DNA of 64,000 nt from Pusillimonas caeni (GCF_003545815.1 NZ_PDUW01000005.1:62001-126000), one strand, 5' to 3'. Numbered from the stretch's first letter, positions 44,383 through 54,575 are shown. Made by a program: numbers and translations. Notes: generated from the sequence alone by a model not told the origin.

Positions 44383-45780
44383 ATGAACTGCCTACGACTA
44401 TTCATCCTGCTCTTCGTGGCAGTTCTGGCGGGTTGCGCCAGCAATGCTCCCCACGGCAACCACCGCCCCGTCAAAACAAGCTATAGCGCCTCCGACACCT
44501 CGCGCACCATCGACCTCACGCACGCGCCGCGCGACATGTGGGACCGCATCCGGCGCGGCTTCGCCATTCCCAACCTGCATTCCGACCTGGTGGAAGAATG
44601 GACGGCCTACTACGCCTCGCATCCGGAATCGGTCTATCGCATGAGCGAGCGCGCGGGCAAGTATCTGTATTACATCGTCGATCAGCTCGAAGAGCGCGGC
44701 ATGCCCTCCGAACTGGCCCTGCTGCCCTTCGTCGAAAGCGCTTACGATCCCACCGCGTACTCGCGCGCCAAGGCGTCGGGCCTGTGGCAGTTCATTCCCA
44801 GCACCGGCCTGCACTACAACCTCAAGCAGGACACCTGGCGCGACCTGCGCCGCGACCCGGTCGCCTCCACCAATGCCGCGCTCGATTACCTGACCTATCT
44901 GTACGATTTCCAGGGCGACTGGTATCTGGCTCTGGCCTCCTACAACTGGGGCGAGGGTGCGGTCAAGCGCGCCATCGACCGCAATGCCGGACAAGGCCTG
45001 CGCACCGACTACATGGCGCTGGCCATGCCGGACGAAACCCGCAACTACGTGCCCAAGCTGCAGGCCATCAAGAACATCATCGCCGATCCCGCCAAGTACG
45101 GCATCACCCTGCCGCTGGTCGACAACCAGCCCTATTTCACCACCGTCATCGAGCCCCCCTCCCTCGACCTGGCCACGGCGGCCCGCCTGGCCGAGATGCC
45201 GCTCGACGAGTTCAAGGCGCTCAACGCGTCGTTCAACCGGCCCATCTTCCTGGCCGAGCACAAGCCCACGCTGCTGCTGCCCACCGACCGCGTCGACGTC
45301 TTCAACGCCAACCTCGAAGCCTATAAAGACCAGCTCGGCGGCTGGACCACCTACAAGAGCAAAAAGGGCGAATCGTATGCGTCCATCGCCAAGAGGTTCG
45401 GCGTCTCGCTCGAGCAACTGCGCGCTCTCAACGGCCTGAGCCGGAAAAGCACGCGCGCCGTCGCCCAGACACTGGTGGTGCCGGGCAAACCGTCCGGCGG
45501 CGGCATCATGCTGGCCTCGCTCGAACTGCCCGCGGCCGACGCCACCGCTCCCGCCTCGCGCGGCGCCGCCAAATCCCCGGGCAGGCGCGATGTGGTGGTC
45601 GTGCGCGGCGGCAGCAGCAATGTGCGCACCCACACGGTCCGCAAGGGCGACACCCTGTTCGCCCTGGCCAAGCGCTACAACACCTCGGTCAGCGCACTGC
45701 GCCAGCTCAACAACCTGCCCAGCAACAATCTGTCGCGAGGCAAGCGCCTTCGCATCCCCGGCACCAATGTGCACGGCTGA
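44383..45780 (+). CDS. mltD: membrane-bound lytic murein transglycosylase D with two LysM domains
   Basis: 465 aa lipoprotein (lipobox LAGC, Cys18). Transglycosylase domain with catalytic Glu118 in LLPFVESAYDP and the ASGLWQFIPSTG motif; ALASYNWGEGAVKRAI follows. Two LysM modules occur at about residues 325-370 and 413-459 (THTVRKGDTLFALAKRYNTS), separated by an Ala/Ser/Pro linker. It cleaves peptidoglycan glycan strands at the outer membrane. It starts seven bases after gloB on the same strand and precedes fabI, a conserved order in Bordetella-like genomes. Confidence 0.95.
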   Translation: MNCLRLFILLFVAVLAGCASNAPHGNHRPVKTSYSASDTSRTIDLTHAPRDMWDRIRRGFAIPNLHSDLVEEWTAYYASHPESVYRMSERAGKYLYYIVDQLEERGMPSELALLPFVESAYDPTAYSRAKASGLWQFIPSTGLHYNLKQDTWRDLRRDPVASTNAALDYLTYLYDFQGDWYLALASYNWGEGAVKRAIDRNAGQGLRTDYMALAMPDETRNYVPKLQAIKNIIADPAKYGITLPLVDNQPYFTTVIEPPSLDLATAARLAEMPLDEFKALNASFNRPIFLAEHKPTLLLPTDRVDVFNANLEAYKDQLGGWTTYKSKKGESYASIAKRFGVSLEQLRALNGLSRKSTRAVAQTLVVPGKPSGGGIMLASLELPAADATAPASRGAAKSPGRRDVVVVRGGSSNVRTHTVRKGDTLFALAKRYNTSVSALRQLNNLPSNNLSRGKRLRIPGTNVHG

Positions 45781-45810
45781 CGTCCACTTCTATACAACAG
45801 GATCTTCAAC

Positions 45811-46593
45811 ATGGGTTTCTTAAACGGCAAGCGCATCCTGGTCACCGGCGTGCTGTCCAACCGCTCCATCGCCTACGGCATCGCGCAGGCCTGCCGCCAG
45901 CAAGGTGCTGAACTGGCTTTCACCTATGTGGGCGAACGCTTCAAAGAGCGCGTGGAAGGCTTTGCCGCCGAGCTCGGCAGCAACATCGTCCTGCCTTGCG
46001 ACGTTGCCGAAGACGCCCAGATCGAGGCCGCCGTCGAGCAGCTTGGCCGGCAATGGGACGGCCTGGACGGCCTGGTCCACTCCATCGGCTTTGCGCCGCG
46101 CGAAGCCATTGCCGGCGACTTTCTCGAAGGCCTGTCGCGCGAGGCCTTCCGCGTCGCGCACGACATCTCCGCCTACAGCTTCCCGGCGCTGGCCAAGGCC
46201 GCGCTGCCGCTGCTCAAGGGCCGCAACAGCTCGGTCCTGACCCTTACCTATCTGGGCGCCGAAAAAGTTGTTCCCAACTACAACACCATGGGGCTGGCCA
46301 AGGCTTCGCTCGAAGCTTCGGTGCGCTACCTGGCGACCTCCCTCGGCCCGCTGGGCATACGCGCCAACGGCATCTCCGCCGGGCCCATCAAGACGCTGGC
46401 CGCAAGCGGCATCAAAGACTTCGGCTCCATTCTCAAGTTCGTCGAGTCGCACGCCCCCCTGCGCCGCAATGTCACGATCGAGGACGTCGGCAATGTCGCG
46501 GCGTTCTTGCTGTCGGACCTGGCGGCCGGCGTCACGGGCGAGATCACCCACGTCGACGCGGGCTTTTCCACGGTCGTTCCGGGCATGGAATAA
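45811..46593 (+). CDS. fabI: enoyl-[acyl-carrier-protein] reductase (NADH)
   Basis: 260 aa SDR enzyme. N-terminal [20 protein letters not shown] binds NADH; the catalytic residues Tyr147, Tyr157 and Lys164 are in [23 protein letters not shown], and [13 protein letters not shown] is the substrate loop. It catalyses the last reduction in each fatty acid elongation cycle and is the triclosan target type. Located 30 bp after mltD. Confidence 0.96.
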   Translation: MGFLNGKRILVTGVLSNRSIAYGIAQACRQQGAELAFTYVGERFKERVEGFAAELGSNIVLPCDVAEDAQIEAAVEQLGRQWDGLDGLVHSIGFAPREAIAGDFLEGLSREAFRVAHDISAYSFPALAKAALPLLKGRNSSVLTLTYLGAEKVVPNYNTMGLAKASLEASVRYLATSLGPLGIRANGISAGPIKTLAASGIKDFGSILKFVESHAPLRRNVTIEDVGNVAAFLLSDLAAGVTGEITHVDAGFSTVVPGME

Positions 46594-46641
46594 GGCTGGA
46601 GCCAAAGGCGGGCCCGTCCCGCCCCGGGCGGCTTCGCCTTC

Positions 46642-47409
46642 CTAAGGAAACAGCTCTGCGGGCGCGTCCGGCGACCAGGGCCGATACTTGGCCATGACGC
46701 GGGCGAACAGGTCCGATTCCATCCAGGCAGTCAGCCAGGCCCGCAAGGCAGGCCACGGACAGGTCTCGAACCAATCCCGGTCCACGTGCGCATACTGGCG
46801 CACGAAAGGCGCGATGGCCATGTCGGCCAGCGAGGCGCGTTCGCCGAGCAGGCAGGCGCTTTGCGCCAATCTCGCCTCCAGTGTTTCCAGCCAGCGCGCG
46901 CCGGCATCGCGATGCCCGGCCGCCCACAGCCTCAACGCTTCCTCGCTCTCGCTGCCCGAAACATCAACGCGGCTGCTATCGATACCGTTGCTCCCGTTCC
47001 GGGCCCCGGCGGCGGGTTCGCCATTGTCCGCCGCTGACGCGTCGCGCTCCCGCGCGAAGCGTTGCGGGTATTTATAACGATCGAGCCGGGGCTTGAAATG
47101 CCGGTCGCATTCGCGGATCAAGGACAGCATCGCGTCGAGGCCGTCGCGTTCCGGCGCAAGCCATCCTAGGGGATCACGCAGGCGCAGCGCCCAAAGCATG
47201 ATGTCCAGGCTCTCGGCCAGCACGCTTCCATCGGGCAGGACCAGCACGGGAACCGTGGCCTTGGGCGAAGCCTGAAGCAGCGCCAGGGGCTTGTCGCGCA
47301 GCACCACTTCGCGCAGTTCGCAGCGCTGGCCGCTCGCGACAATGGCAAGCCGGGCGCGCATCGCATAGGGGCAGCGCCGGAAAGAATAGAGAATGGGCAG
47401 CCCGGACAC
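46642..47409 (-). CDS. glutathione S-transferase-like protein with a low-complexity insert
   Basis: 255 aa. N-terminal thioredoxin-fold domain LPILYSFRRCPYAMRARLAI with a CPYA active-site motif (Grx2-like), then PKATVPVLVLPDGSVLAESLDIM. The C-terminal helical domain is interrupted by about 45 low-complexity residues (Ala/Gly/Ser/Asn-rich, ARERDASAADNGEPAAGARN and so on) that are absent from typical GSTs. It converges on fabI with 48 bp between stops. Confidence 0.85.
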   Translation of the reverse strand: MSGLPILYSFRRCPYAMRARLAIVASGQRCELREVVLRDKPLALLQASPKATVPVLVLPDGSVLAESLDIMLWALRLRDPLGWLAPERDGLDAMLSLIRECDRHFKPRLDRYKYPQRFARERDASAADNGEPAAGARNGSNGIDSSRVDVSGSESEEALRLWAAGHRDAGARWLETLEARLAQSACLLGERASLADMAIAPFVRQYAHVDRDWFETCPWPALRAWLTAWMESDLFARVMAKYRPWSPDAPAELFP

Positions 47410-47417
47410 CGGCCGGC

Positions 47418-48380
47418 CTATTCCAGCAGGCCCGCGGCCGAGCGCAGGCGCAGTTCGGCCTGGGCGGAAACCTGCTCCACCACCTCGGCGGCGGAGGGAA
47501 TGGAATCGATGAGATCGATCGCCTCGCCCGCCCAGACCATGGCGACGTCGTAGTCGCCGTCGGCCGCCGCCGCCCAGAAGGCCGGCCCCTCGATATCCAC
47601 GCCGCGGGCCAGTTCTTCTTCGCGGCCTTCCCAGCGCTCGATGAAACGGTTGCGCAGCGCCCGGCCGGTATAGCCCGCCGGCCAGTCGTAGCCGCGCACG
47701 ATGTCGAACACCCTGGTGCGCTGGGTGGCGTCGCCTTGCCCCTGGACGATGCGCTGCTTGGCCTGATCGTGACCCAGCGCTTCGCGCGTGGCATAGAAAC
47801 GGGTGCCCAGCAGCACGCCCTGAGCGCCCAGCATGAGAGCCGCCGCCAGGCCCCGGCCATCGGCGATGCCGCCCGCCGCCAGCACAGGCGTCGGCGACAC
47901 TGCATCGACCACCGCGGGCAGCAAGGCCATCGTGGCCCGTGAGCCGCCATGTCCGCCCCCCTCGGTGCCTTGGGCGACGATCACGTCGGCGCCGGCCGCC
48001 TGCGCCAGGCGTGCGCCGGCCACGTCCTGCACCTGGCAGATCAGCCGGCAGTCCGCCGCCTTGATGGTGGCGGCGTACTTGCCCGGATCGCCGAAAGACA
48101 GCATCAACACCGAAGGCCGGGCCTCCAGCACCAGCTCCAGAGCCGCTTCGGAAATATTCCAGGTGATGAAGCCCGCGCCCCAGGGACGGGTGGACAGCTC
48201 TTTGGCCAGCGCCAGTTCGGTCTTGAGCCAGGCCAGGTCGCCGTAGCCACCGCCCACCAGGCCCAAGCCGCCGGCGTTGGACACCGCCGCGGCCAGGCGC
48301 CCGCCCGCCACGCCTCCCATGGGACCCAGCACGATGGGGTGCCGCAGGTCGAAGGATTCGGTAAAAGGCGTGGTGATCAT
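47418..48380 (-). CDS. nitronate monooxygenase family (2-nitropropane dioxygenase-like) flavoprotein
   Basis: 320 aa TIM barrel binding FMN. ITTPFTESFDLRHPIVLGPMGGVAGG at the start, ADVIVAQGTEGGGHGGSRATMALLP with the catalytic His region, and VLAAGGIADGRGLAAALMLGAQGVLLGTRF for phosphate binding. Such proteins oxidise alkyl nitronates or act as FabK-like oxidoreductases. AAGGAG precedes ATG 48380. It lies nine bases upstream of the GST-like gene on the same strand, suggesting cotranscription. Confidence 0.9.
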   Translation of the reverse strand: MITTPFTESFDLRHPIVLGPMGGVAGGRLAAAVSNAGGLGLVGGGYGDLAWLKTELALAKELSTRPWGAGFITWNISEAALELVLEARPSVLMLSFGDPGKYAATIKAADCRLICQVQDVAGARLAQAAGADVIVAQGTEGGGHGGSRATMALLPAVVDAVSPTPVLAAGGIADGRGLAAALMLGAQGVLLGTRFYATREALGHDQAKQRIVQGQGDATQRTRVFDIVRGYDWPAGYTGRALRNRFIERWEGREEELARGVDIEGPAFWAAAADGDYDVAMVWAGEAIDLIDSIPSAAEVVEQVSAQAELRLRSAAGLLE

Positions 48381-48391
48381 GGCGTACTCCT

Positions 48392-49360
48392 TCAGGCGTC
48401 GGTTTCCGGTTCGAGCGCCGGCCTGGCCGGCATGGTTGCGCCGATATGGCGGGTCTTGCGCCGGCGGGCCAGTTCGACCTGCTTCTGGCGGTCGCGAAAG
48501 CGCCTCATCTGGTCTTCGGTATGCGTGCCGTGGCAATGAGGACAGCTGACGCCCTCTTCGTACAAAGGCGAGGCCTTGTCGGCTTCGGACAGCGGCAGGC
48601 GGCAGGCCCGGCACAATTCGTAATGGCCCGGACGCAGGCCGTGTCCCACCGAGACCCGCTCGTCGAAGACGAAGCACTCGCCGTCCCAGCGGCTTTGCAC
48701 GGCGGGCACGGTCTCGAGATACTTGAGAATGCCGCCCTGCAGATGATAGACCTCGTCATAGCCCTGGGACCGCAGGTAGGCGGTGGACTTCTCGCAGCGT
48801 ATGCCGCCGGTGCAGAACATCGCCACCTTGGGTTTTTTTTGCCGATCGAGCAGCCCGCCGCTTTGCGCCTGCTGCGCCACCCATTCGGGAAATTCGGTGA
48901 AGCTGCGCGTGTGTGGATTGACGGCGCCCTCGAACGAGCCGATGGCCACCTCGTAGTCGTTGCGCACGTCGATCAACACGACATCGGGGTCGGCGATGAG
49001 TTCGTTCCATTCGTCCGGCGCCACATAGGTGCCCGCCATCGTTTCGGCCTGGACATTGGGCACGCCCATGGTGACGATCTCGCGCTTGAGCTTGACCTTG
49101 AGCCGGTAGAAGGGCTGATTCTGCGCCCAGGATTCTTTGTGTTCAAGACTGCTCAGGCGCGGATCGCTGCGCAGATACTGCAGCACGGCCCGCACCCCCG
49201 CCTCGGGGCCGGCAATGGTGCCGTTGACGCCCTCCTCGGCCAGCAGCAAAGTGCCCCGCACTTCGTGCGCCCGGCAGAATTCGAACAAGGGTTCGCGCAG
49301 AGCGCGATAATCGGCAAGCGGCACGAATTTGTACAGCGCCGCAACGAGAAACTGGGCCAT
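48392..49360 (-). CDS. trhO: tRNA uridine-34 5-hydroxylase TrhO (rhodanese-like)
   Basis: 322 aa. An N-terminal acylphosphatase-like domain (VRGTLLLAEEGVNGTIAG) precedes a rhodanese domain with active-site Cys183 in MFCTGGIRCEKSTAYL; a C-terminal CxxC...CxxC cluster (CRACRLPLSE and CPHCHGT) follows. TrhO (YceA) hydroxylates U34 of tRNA to ho5U using molecular oxygen. It sits 11 bp upstream of the nitronate monooxygenase gene, same strand. Confidence 0.93.
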   Translation of the reverse strand: MAQFLVAALYKFVPLADYRALREPLFEFCRAHEVRGTLLLAEEGVNGTIAGPEAGVRAVLQYLRSDPRLSSLEHKESWAQNQPFYRLKVKLKREIVTMGVPNVQAETMAGTYVAPDEWNELIADPDVVLIDVRNDYEVAIGSFEGAVNPHTRSFTEFPEWVAQQAQSGGLLDRQKKPKVAMFCTGGIRCEKSTAYLRSQGYDEVYHLQGGILKYLETVPAVQSRWDGECFVFDERVSVGHGLRPGHYELCRACRLPLSEADKASPLYEEGVSCPHCHGTHTEDQMRRFRDRQKQVELARRRKTRHIGATMPARPALEPETDA

Positions 49361-49527
49361 GGCTTAAAACACAGAACTGGGCGGAAACCGCCATTTTACC
49401 CCGCCCCCCGGTTGTATCCGCCGTGGCGAAACCGTAAGATAGCCTATCGGAGTCCTGCGCAAGACACTTGAATCAAGACTGCTTCGCCACCATGGCTTCG
49501 CCGGGCGAACCGGCATCGGGTCCGCCT

Positions 49528-50580
49528 ATGCACATCATCATCCCCGACGACTACCAGGATTGCGTACGCTACCTGTCCTGTTTCGAGAAACTGCTTGGGC
49601 ACAGCGTACAGGTGTTTCACGACTCGCCCAAAGACCTGGCCTCGCTCGCCTCTCGCTTCGCCCTGGCCGAGGCGCTGGTGCTCACCCGCGAGCGCACCCA
49701 GATATCCGCCACCCTGCTCGAACAGCTGCCCCGGCTGCGCCTCATCAGCCAGACCGGCCGGGCCGGTTCGCACATCGACGTGGAAGCCTGCACGCGGCAC
49801 GGCGTGGCGGTGGCCGAGACCCACAGCACCGGCACCGCAACCGCCGAATTGACCTGGGCCCTTGTGCTCGCCAGCCGGCGGCATCTGGTGGCCGAGGCCA
49901 ATCGGCTGCGCGACGGCCTGTGGCAAGGGCATCTGGGCTGCAAGCTGCAAGGCGCCACCCTGGGCATCTGGGGCTATGGGCGCATCGGCAAGCAGGTGGC
50001 CGCCTACGGCAAGGTCTTCGGCATGCGGGTGTGGATATGGGGCAGCGAAAACTCCAGAATGCAGGCTGCCGCCGACGGCTTCGAGGCGGCCCCGTCGCGC
50101 GAGGCCTTTTTTGCCGAAAGCGACGTGCTCAGCCTGCATCTGCGGCTGCTGCGCGCCACCCACGGCCTGGTCACACGCAGCGACTTGCAGCGCATGAAGC
50201 CCTCGGCGCTGTTCGTCAATACCAGCCGCGCCGAGCTGCTGCAGCCCGGCGCGCTCGAACGGGCCGTGCGCCACGGCCGCCCGGGCTTCGCCGCGGTCGA
50301 CGTCTACGAGAGCGAGCCCGTGCTGGGCGCCCGCCATCCCCTGCTGCACCTGCCCAATGTGCTGTGCACCCCGCATCTCGGCTTCGTCGAGCGCGACAAT
50401 TACGAGTCCTTCTATGGCCAGGCCTTCGACAATATCCTCTGGTACCTGCAGGGGCGGCAAGATCATCTGTTGAATCCTCAGGCAATCAGCCACCCGCGTC
50501 AGAAAGCGGCGCTCGCCGGCTTTACCGTGGGAACCAGCCCGAAGGGCTACCCTAAGTTGATGAACCACCCTCAAGGGTGA
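49528..50580 (+). CDS. D-isomer-specific 2-hydroxyacid dehydrogenase
   Basis: About 350 aa. N-terminal HIIIPDDYQDCVRYLSCFE is the usual opening; Rossmann GIWGYGRIGKQVAAYG, LVTRSDLQRMKPSALFVNTSRAELL and the HLGFVERDNYESFYGQ region with the catalytic His/Glu. It reduces or oxidises a 2-oxo/2-hydroxy acid; substrate unknown. Start is uncertain: ATG 49528 fits homologues, but ATG 49492 and TTG 49468 in the same frame are also possible. Its last 29 bases overlap the end of the convergent LysR gene. Confidence 0.87.
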   Translation: MHIIIPDDYQDCVRYLSCFEKLLGHSVQVFHDSPKDLASLASRFALAEALVLTRERTQISATLLEQLPRLRLISQTGRAGSHIDVEACTRHGVAVAETHSTGTATAELTWALVLASRRHLVAEANRLRDGLWQGHLGCKLQGATLGIWGYGRIGKQVAAYGKVFGMRVWIWGSENSRMQAAADGFEAAPSREAFFAESDVLSLHLRLLRATHGLVTRSDLQRMKPSALFVNTSRAELLQPGALERAVRHGRPGFAAVDVYESEPVLGARHPLLHLPNVLCTPHLGFVERDNYESFYGQAFDNILWYLQGRQDHLLNPQAISHPRQKAALAGFTVGTSPKGYPKLMNHPQG

Positions 50581-51520
50581 AGCCGTTCCTGAATGCATCA
50601 CGCAAGTACGCGACCAGCAATTGGGCCGCCCGAGGCACATGGGTGGTATAGGGCCTGATGACATAAAGCGCCTCGCCGAACACACCGACCGGACGCCAGT
50701 CCGGCAGCACCTGGACAAGGTCGCCCCGGGTCAGCGCCCCTTGCGCGGAGAAATCGGGCAATATCGTCAAGCCAAGGCCCGCCTGCGCAGCCTCCCGCAA
50801 GCCTTCGCTGTTGTTGACCGCAAAAGGCCCACCCACCGCGACAACATGGCGCCGCGGCTCCGCCCTGCCTTTGGCAGCCGCCTCGAATGTCCACACAGCA
50901 TTGCTTTGCCGGCGCGGATAATGCAGGCAAGCATGATCGGCCAAGGCTGACGGATGCTCGGGGGTACCGCAACGGTCCAGATAGGGCTGGCTGGCCACCA
51001 GCACAGACCGGACGCCACACAGCGCCCATGCCACATAATTGTCGGGCGGCGTCGAGGTGTGGCGGATCGCTAGATCGAACCCCTCGCCGGACAGCGAGCT
51101 GAGGTGATCCGAGAGCACGAGTTCGATACGGATGCGCGGATTCTCTTTCAAGAAGGCGGCAAACAACGGCACCAGTTGTTGACGCGCCAATGCAACCGGT
51201 GCGCTCAAGCGCAGCGTTCCCTGCGGGGAAATCGCCAGTTCACGTACCGCCTCGAAGCTGTCAGAGATCTGATCGAACGCGCCTTGTGTGTTTTCGGCAA
51301 GCTGCTGGCCCGCTTCAGTAAGACGCACGCTGCGGGTCGTGCGCTGCACGAGTGGCACGCCGGCGGCCTGTTCAAGTTCGGCAATGCGCTGGCTCATAGC
51401 CGCCTTGCTGACGTTCAGATAGGCCGCAGCACTGGAAAAGCTTCCCTGCCGGGCCAACACCGATAACCAATGCACATGTGACCACAGCGACGCTATTTTC
51501 TTGTCTTTCATAACGGGCAT
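50552..51520 (-). CDS. LysR family transcriptional regulator (DmlR/AaeR-like)
   Basis: 322 aa. WLSVLARQGSFSSAAAYLNVSKAAMSQRIAELEQAAGVPL is the winged HTH (about residues 18-57); the rest is the LysR effector domain. Two starts are possible, MPVMKDKK (51520) or MKDKKIA (51511). It is divergent from mmsA (about 105 bp apart), so regulation of mmsA or of itself is likely. Convergent overlap with the hydroxyacid dehydrogenase gene. Confidence 0.88.
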   Translation of the reverse strand: MPVMKDKKIASLWSHVHWLSVLARQGSFSSAAAYLNVSKAAMSQRIAELEQAAGVPLVQRTTRSVRLTEAGQQLAENTQGAFDQISDSFEAVRELAISPQGTLRLSAPVALARQQLVPLFAAFLKENPRIRIELVLSDHLSSLSGEGFDLAIRHTSTPPDNYVAWALCGVRSVLVASQPYLDRCGTPEHPSALADHACLHYPRRQSNAVWTFEAAAKGRAEPRRHVVAVGGPFAVNNSEGLREAAQAGLGLTILPDFSAQGALTRGDLVQVLPDWRPVGVFGEALYVIRPYTTHVPRAAQLLVAYLRDAFRNGFTLEGGSST

Positions 51521-51522
51521 TA

Positions 51523-51536
51523 TTCAATATACTGAA
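51523..51536. promoter_or_regulatory. possible LysR operator in the LysR/mmsA intergenic region
   Basis: TTCA-N6-TGAA palindrome with an AT-rich centre (ATATAC), just upstream of the regulator start. LysR proteins often bind such interrupted dyads. Evidence is position and symmetry only. Confidence 0.3.
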
Positions 51537-51626
51537 CAATGAATCCAGTGTTCCGATCTATCGCATGGAGACACTGGCCGCGTAAACTGAGATCCTCCGC
51601 AACCGGAAAATCCCTTCGACAATACA

Positions 51627-53138
51627 ATGCAAGCCTACAACGACACCGCCGACGTCGGCCACTTCATCAACGGCCGGGCCACATCCGGAGCCGCCCGGCG
51701 CCGCCAAGACGTCTACAACCCCGCGCTGGGCCGGCCGGCCCGTCAGGTGGTGCTTGCAGAATCCCAGGACATCGACCAGGCCGTGGCCGGAGCCAAAGCG
51801 GCTTTCAACGAATGGGCCGACACCTCGCCTCTGCGGCGGGCGCGCATCATGTTCAAGTTCCTGAGCCTGATGAACCAGCATCGCGACGCCCTGGCCGCCA
51901 TCATTACCGCCGAACACGGCAAAGTATTCAGCGATGCGCAGGGCGAAGTCTCGCGCGCCATCGACGTCATCGAGTTCGCCTGTGGCATTCCGCAGCTGCT
52001 CAAGGGCGATTTCACGGATCAGGTCTCGCCCGGCATGGACAACTGGACCTTGCGCCAGCCGCTGGGCGTGGTCGCCGGCATCACGCCCTTCAATTTTCCC
52101 TGCATGGTGCCGTGCTGGATGTTTCCCGTCGCCATTGCGGCCGGCAACTGCTTCATTCTCAAGCCCAGTGAACGCGACCCTTCGGCCTCGCTGTACATGG
52201 CCCGCCTGTTTCAGGAAGCCGGCCTGCCCGACGGCGTGCTGAACGTCGTGCAAGGCGACAAGGCTGCGGTCGACGCCTTGCTCGCCCACCCCGACGTCAA
52301 GGCGGTCAGTTTTGTCGGTTCAACGCCCATCGCCCATTACATCTACGAGCAGGCCGCGCATTTCGGCAAGCGCGTGCAGGCATTGGGCGGCGCAAAAAAC
52401 CATCTCGTCGTCATGCCCGACGCCGATCTGGACCAGGCCGTCGACGCCCTGGTCGGCGCCGCCTACGGCTCGGCCGGCGAACGCTGCATGGCCATCTCGG
52501 TCGCCGTGCTGGTCGGAGACGTCGCCGACCGCATCGTTCCCCGCCTCGCCGAACGGGCAAGGCAGCTCGTGGTGCGCAACGGCATGGATCCGCAAGCCGA
52601 GATGGGGCCCATCGTCACCCGGCAAGCGCTTGAACGCATCGAAGGCTATATCCAGTCGGGCGTGGACGAAGGCGCCGAGCTCGTCGTCGATGGGCGCGGC
52701 TATGCCGTGCCGGGGCACGAGCAAGGCTTTTTCACGGGCGGCACGCTGTTCGATCGCGTCGAGCCCCACATGCGCATCTACAAAGAAGAAGTGTTCGGCC
52801 CGGTCCTGGCCTGCGTGCGGGTCGCCGACTTTGCTTCCGCGCTGGAACTGGTCAACAGCCATGAGTTCGGCAACGGCGTGTCGTGCTATACCCGCGACGG
52901 CCACATCGCGCGCGAGTTCGGCCGGCGCGTCCAGTGCGGCATGGTGGGCGTCAATGTGCCCATTCCAGTGCCCATGGCCTGGCATGGCTTCGGCGGCTGG
53001 CAGAAATCGCTGTTCGGCGACATGCACGTCTATGGCGAGGAAGGAGTGCGCTTCTACACCAAGCAAAAAAGTATCATGCAGCGCTGGCCCGAAAGCACCG
53101 GAAAAGGGGCGGAGTTCGCCATGCCGGCGCCGAAGTAG
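51627..53138 (+). CDS. mmsA: CoA-acylating methylmalonate-semialdehyde dehydrogenase
   Basis: 503 aa. [30 protein letters not shown] is the MMSDH-specific segment, and the catalytic Cys287 lies in [31 protein letters not shown] replaces the Glu region of ordinary aldehyde dehydrogenases, as expected for CoA-acylating members. It converts methylmalonate or malonate semialdehyde to propionyl- or acetyl-CoA in valine, beta-alanine or inositol breakdown. It is divergent from a LysR regulator; no mmsB is adjacent. Confidence 0.93.
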   Translation: MQAYNDTADVGHFINGRATSGAARRRQDVYNPALGRPARQVVLAESQDIDQAVAGAKAAFNEWADTSPLRRARIMFKFLSLMNQHRDALAAIITAEHGKVFSDAQGEVSRAIDVIEFACGIPQLLKGDFTDQVSPGMDNWTLRQPLGVVAGITPFNFPCMVPCWMFPVAIAAGNCFILKPSERDPSASLYMARLFQEAGLPDGVLNVVQGDKAAVDALLAHPDVKAVSFVGSTPIAHYIYEQAAHFGKRVQALGGAKNHLVVMPDADLDQAVDALVGAAYGSAGERCMAISVAVLVGDVADRIVPRLAERARQLVVRNGMDPQAEMGPIVTRQALERIEGYIQSGVDEGAELVVDGRGYAVPGHEQGFFTGGTLFDRVEPHMRIYKEEVFGPVLACVRVADFASALELVNSHEFGNGVSCYTRDGHIAREFGRRVQCGMVGVNVPIPVPMAWHGFGGWQKSLFGDMHVYGEEGVRFYTKQKSIMQRWPESTGKGAEFAMPAPK

Positions 53139-53238
53139 GCCGTGAAGCAATTCGCGGGCGCCACATCGAGCCCCATCCGGGCGCCCGTTTCGCTGCGCAG
53201 GCGCCGACAGGACGCCGCGGCAGACCGGCGCATCGTCC

Positions 53239-54492
53239 TCAGGCGGCCGGTGCTTCTTTCAATACGGCGGCAAACGCCTGGGCGACGCGGTCCACATTCT
53301 GATTGTTGAGCCCCGCGATACAGATGCGGCCCGACTCGATGATGTAGACGCCGTGCGCCTGGATGAGCCTGTCCATGTGCGGCGCCAGGACCGGCGCATA
53401 GCTGAACATGCCGCTTTGCGCCAGCAGGAAGTCCCAGTCGTAGTCGGGGTGATGGCGCACCAGCCCTTGGTGCAGGCGGTTGCGCATGGCGTGGATGCGG
53501 TCGCGCATTGCCGTGACTTCGGTTTCCCACATGGCGCGCAGCGCAGGGTCCAGCAACACCGTCTCGACCAGGTGGCCGCCATGGGCCGGCGGACTCGAAT
53601 AATTGCGCCGCACGGCCTGCTGCATCTGGCCCAGCGCGCGGGATGCCTCGTCCGCGTTCGCGCACACCATGCTCAGCGAGCCGCAGCGTTCGCCGTACAG
53701 CGAAAAAATCTTGGAAAAAGAATTGGCCACCAGAAAGGCCACATTGGCCGCCGTCAGCGCGCGCACCAGATAAGCGTCGCGCTCGAAGCCTTCGCCCAGG
53801 CCCTGATAGGCCAGATCCAGGAAAGGGATGAGCCGACGCTCGATCACGATGTCCACGATCTCGTCCCACTGCTCGGTGCTGAGCTCGGCGCCGGTGGGAT
53901 TGTGGCAGCAGGGATGCAGCACGACCACGGTCTCTTCCGGCAGGGCGTACAGATAGCCCGCCATCGCGTCGAAATCGAGGCGTTGCGCGGCATGGTCGAA
54001 ATAAGGATAGACATCGACGGCGAACCCCGCGCCCTCGAAGATGGCGCGGTGGTTGTCCCAGGTGGGACCGCTTATGCGCACGGTCGAATCCGGAAAGAAA
54101 CGGCGCAGCACATCGGCGCCCACTTTCAGCGCTCCCGATCCGCCGACCGTCTGGATGGTGGCTACCCGGCCCGCCTGCAGGGCTTCGGAATCGGCGCCGA
54201 ACACCAGGCCCTGCGCCGCGCGGCAATAGGCCGGGCTGCCGCTCATGGGCAGGTAGACGCAGGGCGCCGTCGAAGCGTTCACGACCTTGGCCGCCTCGCT
54301 GACCGAAGGCAGGCGCGGGATGCGGCCTTCTTCGTCGTAATAGAGGCCGATGCTCAGGTTCACCTTGTCGGGCCGTTCGTCGTCACGGTAGGCAAGCTGC
54401 AAAGAAAGTATCGGGTCGCCCGCATAGGCCGAAAGCGTACTGAACAAGGTTCTTCCTTGGGCCGGGGCCAAGGGCGTCGAAAGACGCGGCAT
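53239..54492 (-). CDS. aromatic amino acid / aspartate aminotransferase (class I)
   Basis: 417 aa, with an about 15-residue N-terminal extension. PLP lysine Lys261 in NSFSKIFSLYGERCG; HPCCHNPTGAELS, LDLAYQGLGEGF and RRNYSSPPAHGG are features of the TyrB/AspC group. It transfers amino groups between aromatic amino acids or aspartate and 2-oxoglutarate. It faces mmsA convergently with about 100 bp between stops. Confidence 0.92.
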   Translation of the reverse strand: MPRLSTPLAPAQGRTLFSTLSAYAGDPILSLQLAYRDDERPDKVNLSIGLYYDEEGRIPRLPSVSEAAKVVNASTAPCVYLPMSGSPAYCRAAQGLVFGADSEALQAGRVATIQTVGGSGALKVGADVLRRFFPDSTVRISGPTWDNHRAIFEGAGFAVDVYPYFDHAAQRLDFDAMAGYLYALPEETVVVLHPCCHNPTGAELSTEQWDEIVDIVIERRLIPFLDLAYQGLGEGFERDAYLVRALTAANVAFLVANSFSKIFSLYGERCGSLSMVCANADEASRALGQMQQAVRRNYSSPPAHGGHLVETVLLDPALRAMWETEVTAMRDRIHAMRNRLHQGLVRHHPDYDWDFLLAQSGMFSYAPVLAPHMDRLIQAHGVYIIESGRICIAGLNNQNVDRVAQAFAAVLKEAPAA

Positions 54493-54575
54493 GCCGCCGG
54501 CAGAGCATTGATGACAAAGCGTATATTCTACCTCCGCCTGTTATCCTTGGCGCTTTCCGAATTTGCTTGATCGAC

